Origin: Sipunculus nudus
Lineage: Eukaryota; Annelida; Sipuncula; Golfingiida; Sipunculidae
Assembly (NCBI GenBank): GCA_026874595.1
Contig: CM049315.1
Coordinates: 17,879,664 to 17,943,663 of the forward strand
DNA: 64,000 nt
Reading direction: 5' to 3'
This document shows positions 27,001 through 41,950 of this stretch, piece after piece (the first letter of the stretch is position 1; each line of letters opens with the position of its first letter). The notes under the pieces are model-generated. The model was not told where the DNA came from. It ran no database searches and saw only the letters and a list, made by a program, of their open reading frames with translations. The position numbers and the translations under genes are program-made.

Positions 27001-28553
27001 TCTTTGCCCCTATCGCTTTAATATATCAGCCAAAACATTAGTGTTTGCACCTGACCAAAGATGTCACCACATATCAAATGTGAAGCGCAGCATCAGCCTC
27101 ACTTGTCACAGTCACTGCAATATAATATCGAGGCCACCTGGACAACCGGTACCGTATTAATCAAGATTCAACGTACTGAGACGACCTGTTCACTTTTAAG
27201 TCTTCCGCAAAGCGTGTGTGTAAAATAATTGTCATAGCAGAACTCTGCACACACTGTGCAGACTCGGACTCACAAGAGATGATTTTGAGTAAAACAACTG
27301 TATGGAGGGAGACATCTGCAACCCTCCGCCATTCATTTATTCAGTCTATATTCTCAGGTTCATCCGTGCACAATTGACTGTAGATTTGTGACTATTCCTT
27401 GATTCATAATCGATTCTTCATTGGCAAATGCCCGATTTGACCTGAAAATTTCATTAAATACCGTTCATGATTGGATGAATTGTTTTGTATACAATCAAAC
27501 AAATAAACAAACAAACACACGAACAGGATTGAACGCATACCCTCCTGGCAGAGGCTATAATGATTTATAATGGTGTGGGTGTGTTTAATTATAAACTACA
27601 CCAATCTACTTATAATGGATATGCTACACAGAATTAATATTTAATGGAAAACTGCAGAATTGTTTTAAGGATTTTATGTGTACATAAACTGACAAAGCTG
27701 CTTAAATATTACATTTTACTTAGTATTTTCTCTTAGCCCAAACTCGATCGTTCAATTATTATGTAATTATGTATTATTACGCTATATACTAAGTATTCAT
27801 ATTGAACAAAGACACTTATTTTTAATTAACTCAAGATTATTTATGAGAATTTAAGCATAATATGTTATCTCATTGAAGTTATTGTATCCAAGTATCCATA
27901 TTGAGTTGACACCTAGATTATTCGTATTGCTACACCATGCAGAAAGCCTTACACTGGTATCATATGAGAGAGAAAGAGAATATTTTATTAACAATCATAT
28001 ACACTGTTACGTTAAGAAAATAGTTTAGACAGAAATATTTACAGAAACCATTATATTTTTTAGAAGAAGAAGTATATCTTTCATGTACATAATTACCATA
28101 AATGCTTGGTGAGTATATATAGGTCAGGAATGCTTGAAGCATATCAGTCTCCTTAAAATAATATCGACGTATAGTCAAGTCATGTGATGATTGAAACAAT
28201 ACAATGCATGTTCCGAAATGATCCAGTGAGATAACTATATGGATCACTATAGCAGAGGTGAGGACCCGTCCGGACCGACCCTTCTAAAATGGTGTATTTG
28301 CTTGTACTGCAGGTAAATTTAATTTATTTGAAAAGTTTCAGCTGTGAACCTAACCCTTATTATAGACAATATGTTTTGTTTTGGGGTTAGTTTCTCAAAG
28401 ACTTCTTCACCACAATGAATGTACTAAAACAAACGGCAAAAATGTTGTTTCAACCCGCCTGCTTGGAGTTTCCTGGGGCCGAGTGAATTGTTTGAAATGA
28501 GGAAGACACATTTATGTATTTAAGCAGGTGCGACACGGAAGGCTTAAAAGTAA

Positions 28554-28555
<2 letters not shown>
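27000..28555. other. Intergenic, no gene seen
   Basis: AT-rich; only short chance ORFs. An AATCGATT remnant near 27410 echoes the one at 25.3 kb. Confidence 0.55.

Positions 28556-28556
<1 letters not shown>

Positions 28557-28627
<71 letters not shown>
28557..28627. repeat. AT dinucleotide microsatellite
   Basis: About 35 AT units; reading frames through it are artefacts. Confidence 0.95.
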
Positions 28628-28631
<4 letters not shown>

Positions 28632-28879
28632 TGAATGCATTTATTGTTTTCTATATAAAACTGTATGTATTTAACATTGACAGTATTGAATTCACAATAT
28701 AGGCAATTTAACATTGGCAGGTATTTCATTGAAACAAATTGAATATAATGGATATTATTCCTTCACATTCTGGTATACCCACTAGTACAGTGATCAGATC
28801 AGACTATTAAAAAAGAAATATGACTGTTCTATAATTTTGAAACATGATTTTATTTATTATTAGTTTTATTACATGTATT

Positions 28880-29366
28880 TAGGGGCCTAATCACCTATAT
28901 AGCATGTTGAATTAACACGAATAATAACGTCTCTCCTTTTAAAAAATTGTACTCGTAAAAATGTTGCCTTGAAACCGTTTGCTTACTCCTGTAAACGAGT
29001 GTTATAGACAGTGGACCGAGCGGGGTCAAAGGCATCAACAAATACGCAGCGCATGCTTATGCATCGGGCCACAACACGTGTTAAGCAGAAGATGCTCTTA
29101 CTGCTTTGGCCCAAAAAAAATGTAATACATGTTCCCGCTGGCTGAAACATCACGTGCTGCGACTCACAATCGGACTTCCGGTAGGCGGCATTTTATGTAA
29201 ACAGACACATATGGACTATGTTTACTAACACGCAGAACCAAAACAAGTGTTAAACAGCCGTATGCGAGGTACTGATCGAGACTGTGTGCTGGGATGGTTT
29301 TACAGGGAAACTTAAGTATAAAGAAAAACTAACTGCTAATGTGGAAGAATAGGCATGATATTGCTC

Positions 29367-29370
<4 letters not shown>
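28880..29370 (+). mobile_element. TTAA-type element, 3' end lost into an AT microsatellite
   Basis: Starts GGGGCCTAATCACCTATATAG and is colinear with the 15.8 kb copy (TGTTGAATTAAC, TCCTGTAAACGAGTG, TTAAACAGCC, GATATTGCTCCTGAT), then runs directly into the AT microsatellite at 29371, where its right terminus is missing. Non-coding. Confidence 0.6.
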
Positions 29371-29428
<58 letters not shown>

Positions 29429-29520
29429 ATATATTTATATTGTAGGCCTTTATATTTATATTATATAATATTATATATATACAAATATTATATATAAATA
29501 TATTCAAATATATATATATA
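29371..29520. repeat. AT-rich microsatellite and derived TATA-rich stretch
   Basis: AT repeats to about 29436, then degenerate TATATTTATATT-type sequence to 29520. It truncates the TTAA-type element on its left. Confidence 0.9.
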
Positions 29521-29698
29521 TAATGGAATAGCTGTGTTATGCTGTAGTCAAAGTGTTGGTAAAGAGAAAGAGTGACGCCTTTTAGACAGACTATATTCTA
29601 TAACTATTTAACTATTCTATAGAGTATAGTCTATAACTTGTGTTAATAAACACGTTAGTCTATCTAAACGGTGTAACTCTTTCTCTTAACCTATATAA

Positions 29699-30005
<307 letters not shown>

Positions 30006-31695
30006 ATGAAGACCCTTGCTGTCCTGTTTCAGCTTGGACTGTTGCTAAGCAACAGCGGATCAGGTGAAGTACTTGAAGCCAAAATGACCTACACTTGATT
30101 AAATAACGTATAATATTACTTAGGGTAGTTTCCTGTTTTAGTTTAAATGTTTGATGTGGGTCGTATTGATATCACATGTTCGGTAAACACGACAGATGTA
30201 TATATGCAAGTGGTAAATGAAACCCAGAACCGGGTAAAGGCCCATTAAAGTGAAGGATGTAACCTTTCCCATGGCAGGTCATCAACCATTATGTATAATT
30301 ATTATTTGAATTTTTTTTATATTGATAACTTTATTGGTTTAAGGTTTTCTTTCTCCAAGGCTATTTCTGCTGTGCTTAACTTACATTAAATGTAATAAAT
30401 ATCTGTTGTTTCATAATTAATTATGCTCTGATTAAACTGGCAGTAATTAAAACTCTAGACAAATTATTTATTCAATGTATAACCCTTATTTATATATTTT
30501 TAATTGTATGCAACTCCTTAATAATATATAACCATTTAAATGTTAAAGCATAAATGGGTACATGGAAGCCTCAAGAAAAATTCCCCTTAAACAACACATT
30601 TAGTATTGACCAGGTATATTTAACCTGTAGATCCAGTTATGGCTCTGTAGTATATACCGAACCACAGCCCTGACTGAGGTCAGTCTCTGATTTCATGTAT
30701 CTAGCGGACGGAGTTCATACAACGGTCTGCGCAGCATTTGTTGTAACCCAGTTAATTGGGTATCTCTGAGTGTCCTAAAGACTGGACCACTGATTGCGCA
30801 CGCTATTGTTTCAGCCTGCGAGCTGCATGTATTACATTTCAGCTAGATGGGCCAGGAAGTTAGCAGTGATGATGAAACACATGCACACTGCAGGCTGAAA
30901 CAACCATGACGACTTACCAGGAAATGTACAGGCATCCAACACACCCGGTGACAACAAGTGCTGAGTAGACTGTTGTATGCACTCAGTCCACTGGGTATGG
31001 ATGAAGACAGAGGCCTGTTAGTCTGTATATACTAGTGTTTGGAGTCGCTTCTTTGATCATCTACAGCACATCAGCAAGCAATGATCAATTATTAGTTGCT
31101 TTTGAGCAAAAAACTGGTCAACCTTTAGGGGTATCACTTTGAAATTTCTTTTAATAAAATTATGACGGGGTACAAAATAACTTTATACTTTTTACTCAAT
31201 AAATTGTCTTATGTCTAACTACATGGTTCATCTCTGCAAAAATATAAAATTAGTATAAAATCAGTAATATGAATTACAATAAAAGTTGTATGAGAGTAAG
31301 GTGCCATGCAAAGATGACAGCGCACCTAACGACAAGTTAGGTCTCACGAGAAAAGTAATTTCTGTAATTTTTACCTGACTACACCTATCAAATAAGCAGA
31401 CCATGTTAAAATCTCAGTAAACTTCAAAGCAGGAATGAATTAAGGGATCGATAATTAGATTACAGGTGACTGCTCCCAATATCAAACAGTCTCTCTATAT
31501 TGGCAGTGAGTCCTATTGTTTTATTGATGAATATTCAATTGATGTTATCACAGCAGGTCGTCAGTTTGTCGTCACAAACTGACATGTTGTCAAGTTGAAA
31601 TGTGTGTGATAAAGCAATCAATATTACATATGTGTATGCATATATGTTTGCACACCTGGTATCAGATAATTACATGGGAGAGAATGAGTGATTGA

Positions 31696-31753
<58 letters not shown>

Positions 31754-34700
31754 TGTGAAAGTGAGATTGGGACATATCATTACTGTTGGACCTAGAACCT
31801 TCTCACATTAAATCCACCAAGGTCCTGCTTAAATATCCTTTGAAACCTAAAATAGGTTACTGTGAACTCTCTTCTGAGTGCTATTTGGAAAATAAAACAT
31901 GATTTTAGCACTGTTAAAGTCAGATGGGCACAGAATATATAGCAAGCCATGAGCTAGAATCCAGCTCCAACTTTCACCGTGATATTGTTCATTTGACTGT
32001 TATATGTTTGTAAGTTGCAGATGGTGCCACCTGTGTTGACCTGTTTCCTATGAGTCAAAATATCATTTGGCTAAAAAGTTGTTTTTAATAACATGTTTTT
32101 TTAAACATAATTCATTACTTTTTACCAACCATCATGCACTAATCTGCACAGAGTAAATGTGAAACATGTCTATAGGTCAGCTGTACTTAAAGGGACATAA
32201 TCAGGAGCAATATTATGCCTGTTTTTTCACAATATCAGTTCAGTTTTATTATATACAAACATTTTCAAGCAAACCCATACTAGCACACAGTCTCAATACT
32301 TGCATATGGCTGTTTAACACCTTGTTATAGCTCTGCATATTGGTAAACACAGTCACGTGTGTCTGTTTACCATAACAAGGCCGGACCAGGTTCCCTTTGT
32401 GAGCTGCAACACACAATGTTTCAGACAGCGGGAACATGTATTACATTTTTCAGGTCAAGACAGTCAGTGCATCTCCTGATTGACATGTGTTGTGGTCAGG
32501 CTATACATGTGCTGTGTTAATGTTGACACCTGTGATCATGCCCGATCCACTGTTTTTAACACTCACAAACAGGATTAAGCAAATGGTTTCAAGGCAATAT
32601 TGTGGCAGGTACAAATTTATTTGAAAGGGAAGAAGCTATTTTTTGTGTTAATTCAAAATGCTACATAGGTGATTGGGCCCCTTTAATGAGGGACAACAGC
32701 TAATAATTAGTGTGATGCTTAGCAAAGCACCAATTATAACCATAACACCTTGTGATGTTCAAACTAATTATGCAGAAAGTTCTTGTAAACCTTCCTTGCA
32801 AACCCTTAATTAGGTGTGACCTATATTTATGTACTTTGCCTTTAGTAATGTACCATACAAGTTGTTTACTTGAATTTCCCCCTTCATCACATACCCTTAG
32901 TTTATGAAACAATATAAAAAATGTTATGCCCTTGTTATCTTAAAAGGCCCCAAGCTTAGAGAGACAGGATCATTCTTGAAAATTATTAAAATAGACTCAA
33001 GGCTGAGGAGCTTAACATGCATTTGTAAGAATTAAATGAAAGTGCACATAGGTTATTGTGTTCATACATTAGTGAGCGGGGTGTCACCAGGTGTGCACTG
33101 AGTTATAACAAGGACAGCTGTGGATTTCAAACACAGACAAGCTGAATATAATCACACATCCCGCAATATATCTGTAGTTTGATGTGTCAAATGATGGATC
33201 AAAGCTGATTAACATTGATACTGTAAATGTAAAGTTACTGGCTGTTCCTTATTTACATTCGTCTTTTTCGAAACAGATAGCTGACTATAATATTCATGTA
33301 TTAATTTACAAGTTAATAAAAAATATGCAGACTTATGTAGCTCTAGATTAAAAACTTTGTCATTTGCCTTTTAATGCAATGCAAATTTTATTTTCTGGTC
33401 TTATTTTATGTAGTTTTTAACACCTAGGTAAGATCTGCTCTTCCATAATTATTTTTGGTTAAATCTTTTCTGACAACCAACCTGGTGACACAACCAGCCT
33501 GATGTGGTGATTACAAAAATTTGTCTTGACAAAGCATTTTAATATTTCAAGTTGACATGATGATTAAAATAATTGTCTGACCACCTCTGTAAAGGAATCA
33601 ATATACAAATTTTTTTTCTTCAGTGCAGATCTTTATCAACAAAATCTTGGTCAAGGTTGAAGATGGGTGACCTTGACCTACTTCTCAAGGTCACAGAGCT
33701 TATAATAGAAAATAACTTAGGTGCTTATTTCTCAGGAACAAGTACGTGGATTGTTATGAAACTTGGTATTGTTACTGGGACTGATGGTCTGTAACTTCTG
33801 CACAAGTTTGGGGGCGCCACCTACAAATTCCTATTTTAAATGAATTTTTATAGGATTTTAGCCAACCTGTGAGCTTATGCGATGGTGTGGCATCGTCCGT
33901 CGGCCGTCGTCCATCATAAGTCGTCCATCGTCTGTACATTAACCCATACTATCTTGAAAACGGCAAGAGGTAGCATCACGAAATTTTATACAAAAGATTA
34001 GTCATCTAAAAAACTATATCAGATTTTGCTTATTTTTTGGCTAACTGCATTTTCTTAGATTTTATAGGGAAAAAGCTAAAAAAGCTTTAAAAATCTTCTT
34101 CTCCGAAACTGTTCAGCCAAATTGTCCAATATTTCACAGAAATGATTCCTGGAATAATCTTTCTCAAGTTTGTTCCAATGGTTTAAGTTCAGGGATTTTT
34201 GGCTGAGTTACAGGAAGTTGAACTTAGTCACCTGTCCATAAAAGCATACTAAAATTACAATCTCAGAAACGGCTGGAGCTATCATCACCAAATGTTATGC
34301 CAATGTTGTTCACATGAGACATATCTGAAATTGAGGTATTGGTGGCGCCACCTGCAAAGACCTTTTTTGTACGGGGGTCATCAGTGCCCGTATCATACTG
34401 AAGGCTAAAAAAAATTCTTCTCTGAAACCATATGGCCAAATAGTTTAATATCGCACAGAAATGATCCTAGGGTAGTGCTTTCTGAAATTTGTTCAAATGG
34501 TCTAAGTTCAGTGACTTTTGGCTGAGTTATGGGAAGCTGAATTTAGTCATATGCTGTAACAGCCCATTTTAGCTCTGTGGCTACAAAGATCTTCTCCTCA
34601 AAAACCACTAGGCCAAATTCTTAAATCTCACACATTAATTATCCTTAGATGTTGATAATTCAAGTTTGTTCAAATGGTTTTGGTTCAGTGATTTTTGGCT

Positions 34701-37700
34701 GAGTTATGGGAAGCTTAACTTAGCCATTTTGCTGTATTTTCCCATATGAGTTATAAACCTGTAAAATTTTTTTTGACTGACCCTACTGAGGCCAATTTGT
34801 TTAATATTTTACAAGAATAATCCCCTGAATAATTCTTATAATAATTGTCTTTTATGGTTCCAAAGAATGAATTTTGGCTGAACTATAAAGGTTCAATTGA
34901 GTCATTTTACAATATATGTTAGCTGTGTGAAGCAGATACACAGATACATCTAGATACATCTAGACTGGCACCAGTTTATCAGCATTTATTACATCATGCC
35001 TCTAGACATTTAGATTTCAGGTTATCTATGGTTAATATTGACAAGAATGTTTTTTAAAAGCTTTTAAAAATGTAGATTCATGATTTTTAGATATTCCTCA
35101 TGCCAGGCAATGTTTACAATCACAGCTATACAGCTCTCTGTGGGTATATAAAGACGGCTGTACATGGATTATAAATAATTGGTATCCATAGTCAAATTAA
35201 TTCAAGATTTTGCCATCAGTGAGATGTATCTGTATTACAATTTTGCATTCAATATGCATCTGTATTAATTTTTAGTGAACCTGTGAACTAATGCGATGGT
35301 GTGGCGGCGTTTGTCTTCTGTACGTTTACCCATACTATTTTGAAAATGATTGGAGCTAGCATCATGAAATTTAATGCAAAAAATTAGCCATCTAAAAATT
35401 TTCTTAAATTTTATAGAGAAAAAGCTAAAAAAAACCTTTAAAAATCTTCTCCTCCGAAACACTCAAGCCAAATTGTTCAATATTTCACAGAAATAATCTT
35501 TTATACCATCTCCCTCAATTTTGATCAGGAAGTTGAACTCAGTCATCTGTCCAAAAAAGCATACTAAAATGACAGTCTCAGAAACAGCCAGAGCTATCAT
35601 CACCAAATCTTTTGCCAGTGTTGGTCACATGAGTCATATATGAAATTCAGGTATTGGTGGCGCCACCTGAATTGACCTATTTTTGTATGGGGGTCATTGG
35701 TCATCTGTACATTAATCCATAATTTCTCAGGAATAGCAGGAGCTACCATTCCCAGATTTTATGCAATAATCTGTCACATATCAAATTTTGTGGGATTCAG
35801 CTTATTTTTTTGCTATCTGCATTTACTTAGATTTTATAAGGAAAAAGCTGACAATATTTTAAAAGTCGTCTTCTTGTAGACGGTCCAGCCAAATTGTTAA
35901 ATATTTTACATAAATGATCCCAGAGGCAAGCCCTCTCAGGTTTGTTCAAATGGTTTGTATTTGATGAATTTTAGTAGTGTTACACAAATTTGAACAGTCA
36001 TTCAGCCAAGTAAGCATACTGACATAGTACTCTCAGAAATGACAGAAGCTAGCATTACCAGGTATTATGAAAATGTTGGTCACATGACTCATATTTGAAG
36101 TTGTAGATTTAGTGGTGCCACCTACATTGAACTGTTTTTTATGGGCAAAAAAACTCATAATTTTAGCCTCTTTCAGCTTACTGATGAAACTGTCAAGTTG
36201 AATTGTTCATTTTTTCAAAAGAATTATCCTAGGACATGGTTCTTTCAATCATATCAGAATATACTGAGTTTGTTGATTTTTGGTTGAGTTGTGAAAAGCT
36301 TAAGTTGGTCTTATGGCCATTATTATGTCTTTTTCAAACTGAGGACTGCAATAGTGTTCTTCTACAAAATTATTATTTCTATTATATCTTCTGTAACATT
36401 GCACAAAAATTATTCCTAGGTGGCCTTTGTTCAAGTTTACTAGAATGATTTTTGGCAGAACTATTGGACCTTTAACAATGAAAGTACTGCATCTTTTATT
36501 ATTCTAGATATTTTGATAAAAAGTTTATGAATCTGTCGGCTTGAAAAAAGAAATTTTAACCAAAGTCTTTCAGTTTGTGTAAACAGATATACCAACAGGC
36601 CAAGATTGAATCTGTATCTTTAAATAGGTTGAGAAACTGCCAACTGTTTCAGATTTGGGAACAGATCAAGAGTTCATTCAGTGCAGCCAGATATAGGTCA
36701 AGAGATCAATCAGTGTAGCCAAGCACATGGCATGTGATCACCTCATGGGTGACATGTGAACACCTCATGGGCACCATGTGATCACTTATGGGTGTCAAGC
36801 CCCTCAGGGCAGGGCCCCTGCATGAGCTTATGCAATGGTGTGGCTACTATTTCAGATTTGGCAACAGACTAGAGGTCAGTCTGGATCTATTTATAGCTTT
36901 GGCAGACTGCCAACTGTATCAGATTAGGCAACAGGTCAAGAGTTCACTCAGTGCAGCCAGGTATGGGTCAGGAGTTTACTCAGTGCAGTAGCTGCATTCT
37001 ATTTATAGCTTTGGCAGACTGCCAACTGTGTCAGATTATGCAACAGGTCAAGAGTTCACTCAGTGCAGCCAGGTACAGGTCAAAAGTTCACTAAGTCTGG
37101 CCAGGTGCAGGTCAGTATACTCAGTGCAGTAGTCTGAGCAAGCAATTTGTCATAGTTCACTCTGGGCAACAGCCTTTCTCACCTAAGCCTGCTCAGCCCC
37201 ATGCATCAGACTCAAGTTAAGTTTGATGTATTGGCCTAATATTTTGACCTGTCTATGTGTCTTTGATGGCTTTCTCGCTCACAAGACAGGTGTCGCCACC
37301 TACCATGACTTTTGCACAAGTTTTTCTCAGGAGGGGTTTGATATATCAGTCTGAAATGGGCGTATGTATATATCTCTGATAGCTTCGTTGTATACAAGAC
37401 TGGTGGTGCCAGCTACAATCTTTTTAGTGTTGTGTGCACCTATGCCAGAATTTCAGCAGTGATGTTTGTGTAATTGTTTCTTATTCAAAATGTTTAGTAT
37501 TTGCATAGTTCATATACATGAAAAGTAATGGTCCAGCATTGAAGCATTATACCTGGTGTATTTCCCAATGCACAGGTTCGCATTAGGCCTGTAGGCCTTG
37601 TTCAATTTTGGTCTTGTGAGCAGAATATCTCCAAAAGTATTCAACACAGAAACTTCATTTCTTCTGTGCTGATGCATATCAATAAAATCTTGGACATGTT

Positions 37701-40700
37701 CAAAGATGGGTCACCTTGACTAAATTTTCAATGCCACAGAGCTTATAATAGAAAGAAAACTTAGGAGCTTATTTCTCAGGAACCACTGGTTGGGTTGTTA
37801 TGAAACGTGGTATGGTTTTTGGAACTGATAGTCTGAAACTACTGCACAAGTTTAAGGGTGCCACCTACAATTTCTGATTTTTAATCAATTTTTATCCAAC
37901 TTTTCAACTTTGGCCTTGTGAGCGGGATATCTCCTAAAGAGTTCAAAACAGGAACTTCATTTCTCCAGTGCTTATGCACATCAACAAAATCTCAATCAAG
38001 TTTGAAGGTGGGTGACCTTGACCTTCTTTTCAAGGTCACAGAGCTTATTTCTTGATACCACTGGGTGGATTGTTATGAAACATGGTATGGTCATTTGCCT
38101 TGATCTCTATGTGCTGCATGAGTTTAGGGTGCCATGCAACTTGCAAAGGTACCACATACCTCTCTAGTTCAAATTTATAACTCAAACAAGAGACATATGT
38201 ACAGATATACATCCATGTGAGAACAAATATTTCATACTTGTTACTGTTACCACCCATAAATACTGTTGTTTTGGCTTAGGGCTTTTGACAGCTTTTGCTG
38301 ATATTCTAGTATATCAGCAAAAGGGAATTAACACATTATGGAGCACTTATGTATAACATGTGCTTTCATCAGCACATCATGACCTCTTTAAATTGTTATT
38401 TTTAAGTGTTTGCTTGCATATTATAAATTGGAAAATTGTCCTTTTTTTTTCTTGCATGTGAAAAACCAGTTCATGTTCTTAACAGAGGTGTAGGTACCTG
38501 TACAACAAGAACTAAACCAAATTAATCCATGCACATCACTTAAAAAAATTTAATCATATAAATCCTAACCAGGCAAGTATGAAGCTAACCACAGTTTATC
38601 CTTTTTCAGCTCTGTCCTTCACAAGGCTTGGGTCAGACCCTTTTGGCCTTGAGATCAGCCCAGATGGTTCATACAAAGTGCTTGTGTCGGGACAGACATG
38701 GCTGGCCAGTGCCCCAACATTCATCTCAGCTAACAAGCAGATGTTCTCTACAGCTGATGGCAGCCTGAAGCTGCAGCGCAAGTTTCCAGGTAAACTTAGA
38801 TTTTTGATGCACTGTTCCGCACCTGTTTTTAGCTCAGCTGACTGAATGTCACCTGAGCTATAGGAATGATCCGTCTGGCTAGCAGTTAGCATGGCAAAAA
38901 TTGTAGCTGCTAACCCTAGAAAATTGTTACTGAATATCGAGGTAGATTAATTAAAAATCTCTTTGGAAACATGAAATTAAGTCACTGCAACCTTTATACT
39001 CTGAGATATGGGTCTCGTAATAACCCCCCAGAATATTTGAAAATTTTATACAAAACCTTCAGTATCTTGATAATTAATGCATCAATTACCATGAATCTTG
39101 CCTTGCTTATTGACAATGGCTAGTTTTGTCAGTTCCTGAAAACTGGAGGTGCCACCTGTTTTTTTCTTATTTTTACAATTACTTTCTGTGTTTGAAACCA
39201 TCAAATGACAGCATTTATGTCAGTTTCTCAGCTGTAGTTTCATCCAGTGTCCTGAAACCCGATATGTTTATTGATATGATTGGTTCTTCAGTTCCTTAAG
39301 ACTTGTGGCACCACCTGTATTTTGTTCTATTTTTGTTGCATTTTTTCATTTATTTTTGAGACTGCCAAATTATATTGATACTATCAGGTCACAGGACCCA
39401 TTTTTTAGAGGATTTTGAATGCATTTTAAGCCAAACTTTTCATCCCCAACCTTCCATCTTGCACATATAGCTGACCTGCAAATAGGGAAAAAACAGAATG
39501 ATTTTGGGGTCACAAGGTCAAAGTTATAGGTCACAGGGGCAAACTATCAAAATATTTGTTTTCAGAGGATAACTCCAGTTTTGATTGACATTTTGGTTTC
39601 AATCTTGACTTATATATGAACCACCAATAATGGAAGAACTCTTTTCATTTTGGGGTCATGAAGTCAAAGGTCAAGGTTACAGGACCCATTTCCTGAAAAG
39701 ACTGTTGATGTATTTCAATCAAGCCAAATTTTTCATCCCAAACATTCCATCTTCTAAATATTGCTCACCTGCCAATAGCAGAAGAAACTTATGGATTTTT
39801 GGATCAAAAGTCAAGGTCACAGGGGCCATGACTCATCTACATATTAGTTTCCAGATGATAACACCAGTTTGGAATGAAATATTGGTTTCAAACTTGACTC
39901 ATATGACTTACTTGACTTTATATGGCCCTCCAGTAAAGTAAGAAAAGGTGATTTTGGGGTCATGTGATCAAAGGTCAGTATCACTGGGCCCACTAATTTA
40001 GAAAGATTGTGGATGCATTTTAAGCCTAACTTTTCATCGCAAACTTTCCTTGTCCCATATGTGGTTAACCTGCCAACAGGAGAAGTTTACTTTTGATTTT
40101 GGGGTCACTAGGTTAAAGGTTAAGGTCACAGGGGCCCATCCATTCCCAAATTAGTTTATAGATGATAACTCCTGTAGAAAGGTTGGCTTCAAACTGGTCA
40201 AAGGACCCATATTTTAAAAAAGTTCATAAAATATCCCTAAAGACAAATAAATTCAGCAGAGCATCAAAACCCATCCCTAGTATCCTTTTGTATCCTTATG
40301 CATTGGAACCCAAATTGGAATGAAAAATGGCATATCTGAAATGCTTTGTAGTGTATTTCCTCTTGGATACTGTTATTTTACAACTCTTATATGGATGCAC
40401 AAATTAGGAAAGTTGCAAAGTCTGAGGTTTTGCAGAGAAGCTTTTTGCAGCCTTTTTGATTTGTTTAACCTATTGCCTGAAACTAAAACATGATATTTAG
40501 ATTTTAATCAAACTTGGTATCCTGCCCAGTTTTGCATTAAATTTGGAATGCTCAAACTGTTTTCTGCAAAGGTCCTCATGAATGATTGTTTAACCTCAAC
40601 TTTAATGTAAAAAGTATACGCACAATTAATGCATCACTATTTGACATTATCAACCGTTTGTTATCCCAGGGCAGGTCACTGTTGCTATTGGCCAGCTGCA

Positions 40701-41895
40701 GACCAGCTGATAGAATCTTTTCCAGTAGGGGCAGATGGACGGTCTGATCCATCCTCTAAGTGATGACTTACTTATATGTCTGTTCAGTGGCCTTTTTCCC
40801 TGTCACAGTCACTTAAGCCAACTAATCTTATATAATTAGACCAAGTGTGGTATGTTTCCTATATTACAACCAGAGTAACAATTAAGTCATTCCAAAATAA
40901 TTTCTCCATGAATTGTTTGGAAAATCAATCCATTAGCATGCATAGGTAGTAAGGATAATAATTGTAATGTAAGTGGTCTTATTTTAAACTATTTAACCCT
41001 TAAGTGTTCATATTACTGTAGATTTGAAAGAAATTGTAACACTCTTCAAATTAAAGATTCAAGGTAACTATCATGCTGTTGCATCATTATAACATTTTCA
41101 ACAGGTACCCACCACTAGAAATCAGAGGGTTTACTGTAGGCTTATGAAATCTCTAGATGTAAAATTAATACGGCAGTTTATTAATTTGACCACAGAAATC
41201 TATGAGGGAGTTATATACCTGCCAAATTCCTACTGAGCCTTAGAGGCCCTCACAACAGTAATGCATTAACACCCAAATTAATATTTGGGAAGGTGAAAAA
41301 ACTCATTTTTTCATTTAATAAACAAACTTCCTTACTTGACAGGTAAGATAAAAAGAAGTTGAAATCAAACACAGTGCACCCCTGTAAAATGTTCTGCTGG
41401 GCTTTTGGCTACAGGCATTTCTTATACATGAATTACAACAATTTCAAGTGATTTACCATACAGTTGTCATAAAAGCAGGTATGAGAGCACCTTTGGCATG
41501 GAAAGTTATGGGAAATTTTGCCAGACAAATCACAGGAAGTCAGAAAAAGATTGCACATTTATTAACATGTTCAAAGTATAGATGTGTTATATGGTTTTGG
41601 GCAGGACATGTAGGAAAATAACAGAGAACTATTAAATTACCTGGCCACAAATTTTTAACCTTTGTCAGTAATGATGGATAAAGGTTTACATACAATTTGT
41701 AAAAAAAATCTCACACAGCAGTAAACTACAATAGAAATATTTAATACATGGTGGTGTACCAGCTAATAAATTTAATCAAAGAGTAGTTTTTTTTCAAAAC
41801 TGATTAAATTGGATACATTCTTGCATAACTGGTCACAAATGGATATGTATGCACATCCTTAATCATAAATTCTAATTCTAACAGAGATATGGGTA

Positions 41896-41950
<55 letters not shown>

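Noticed and set aside
38579-38845. Start of the glycosidase-like gene at an ATG at 38579
   Set aside because: The ATG lies in intron sequence ahead of a good acceptor at 38609. The upstream exon at 30006-30063 supplies a signal peptide and joins in the right phase.
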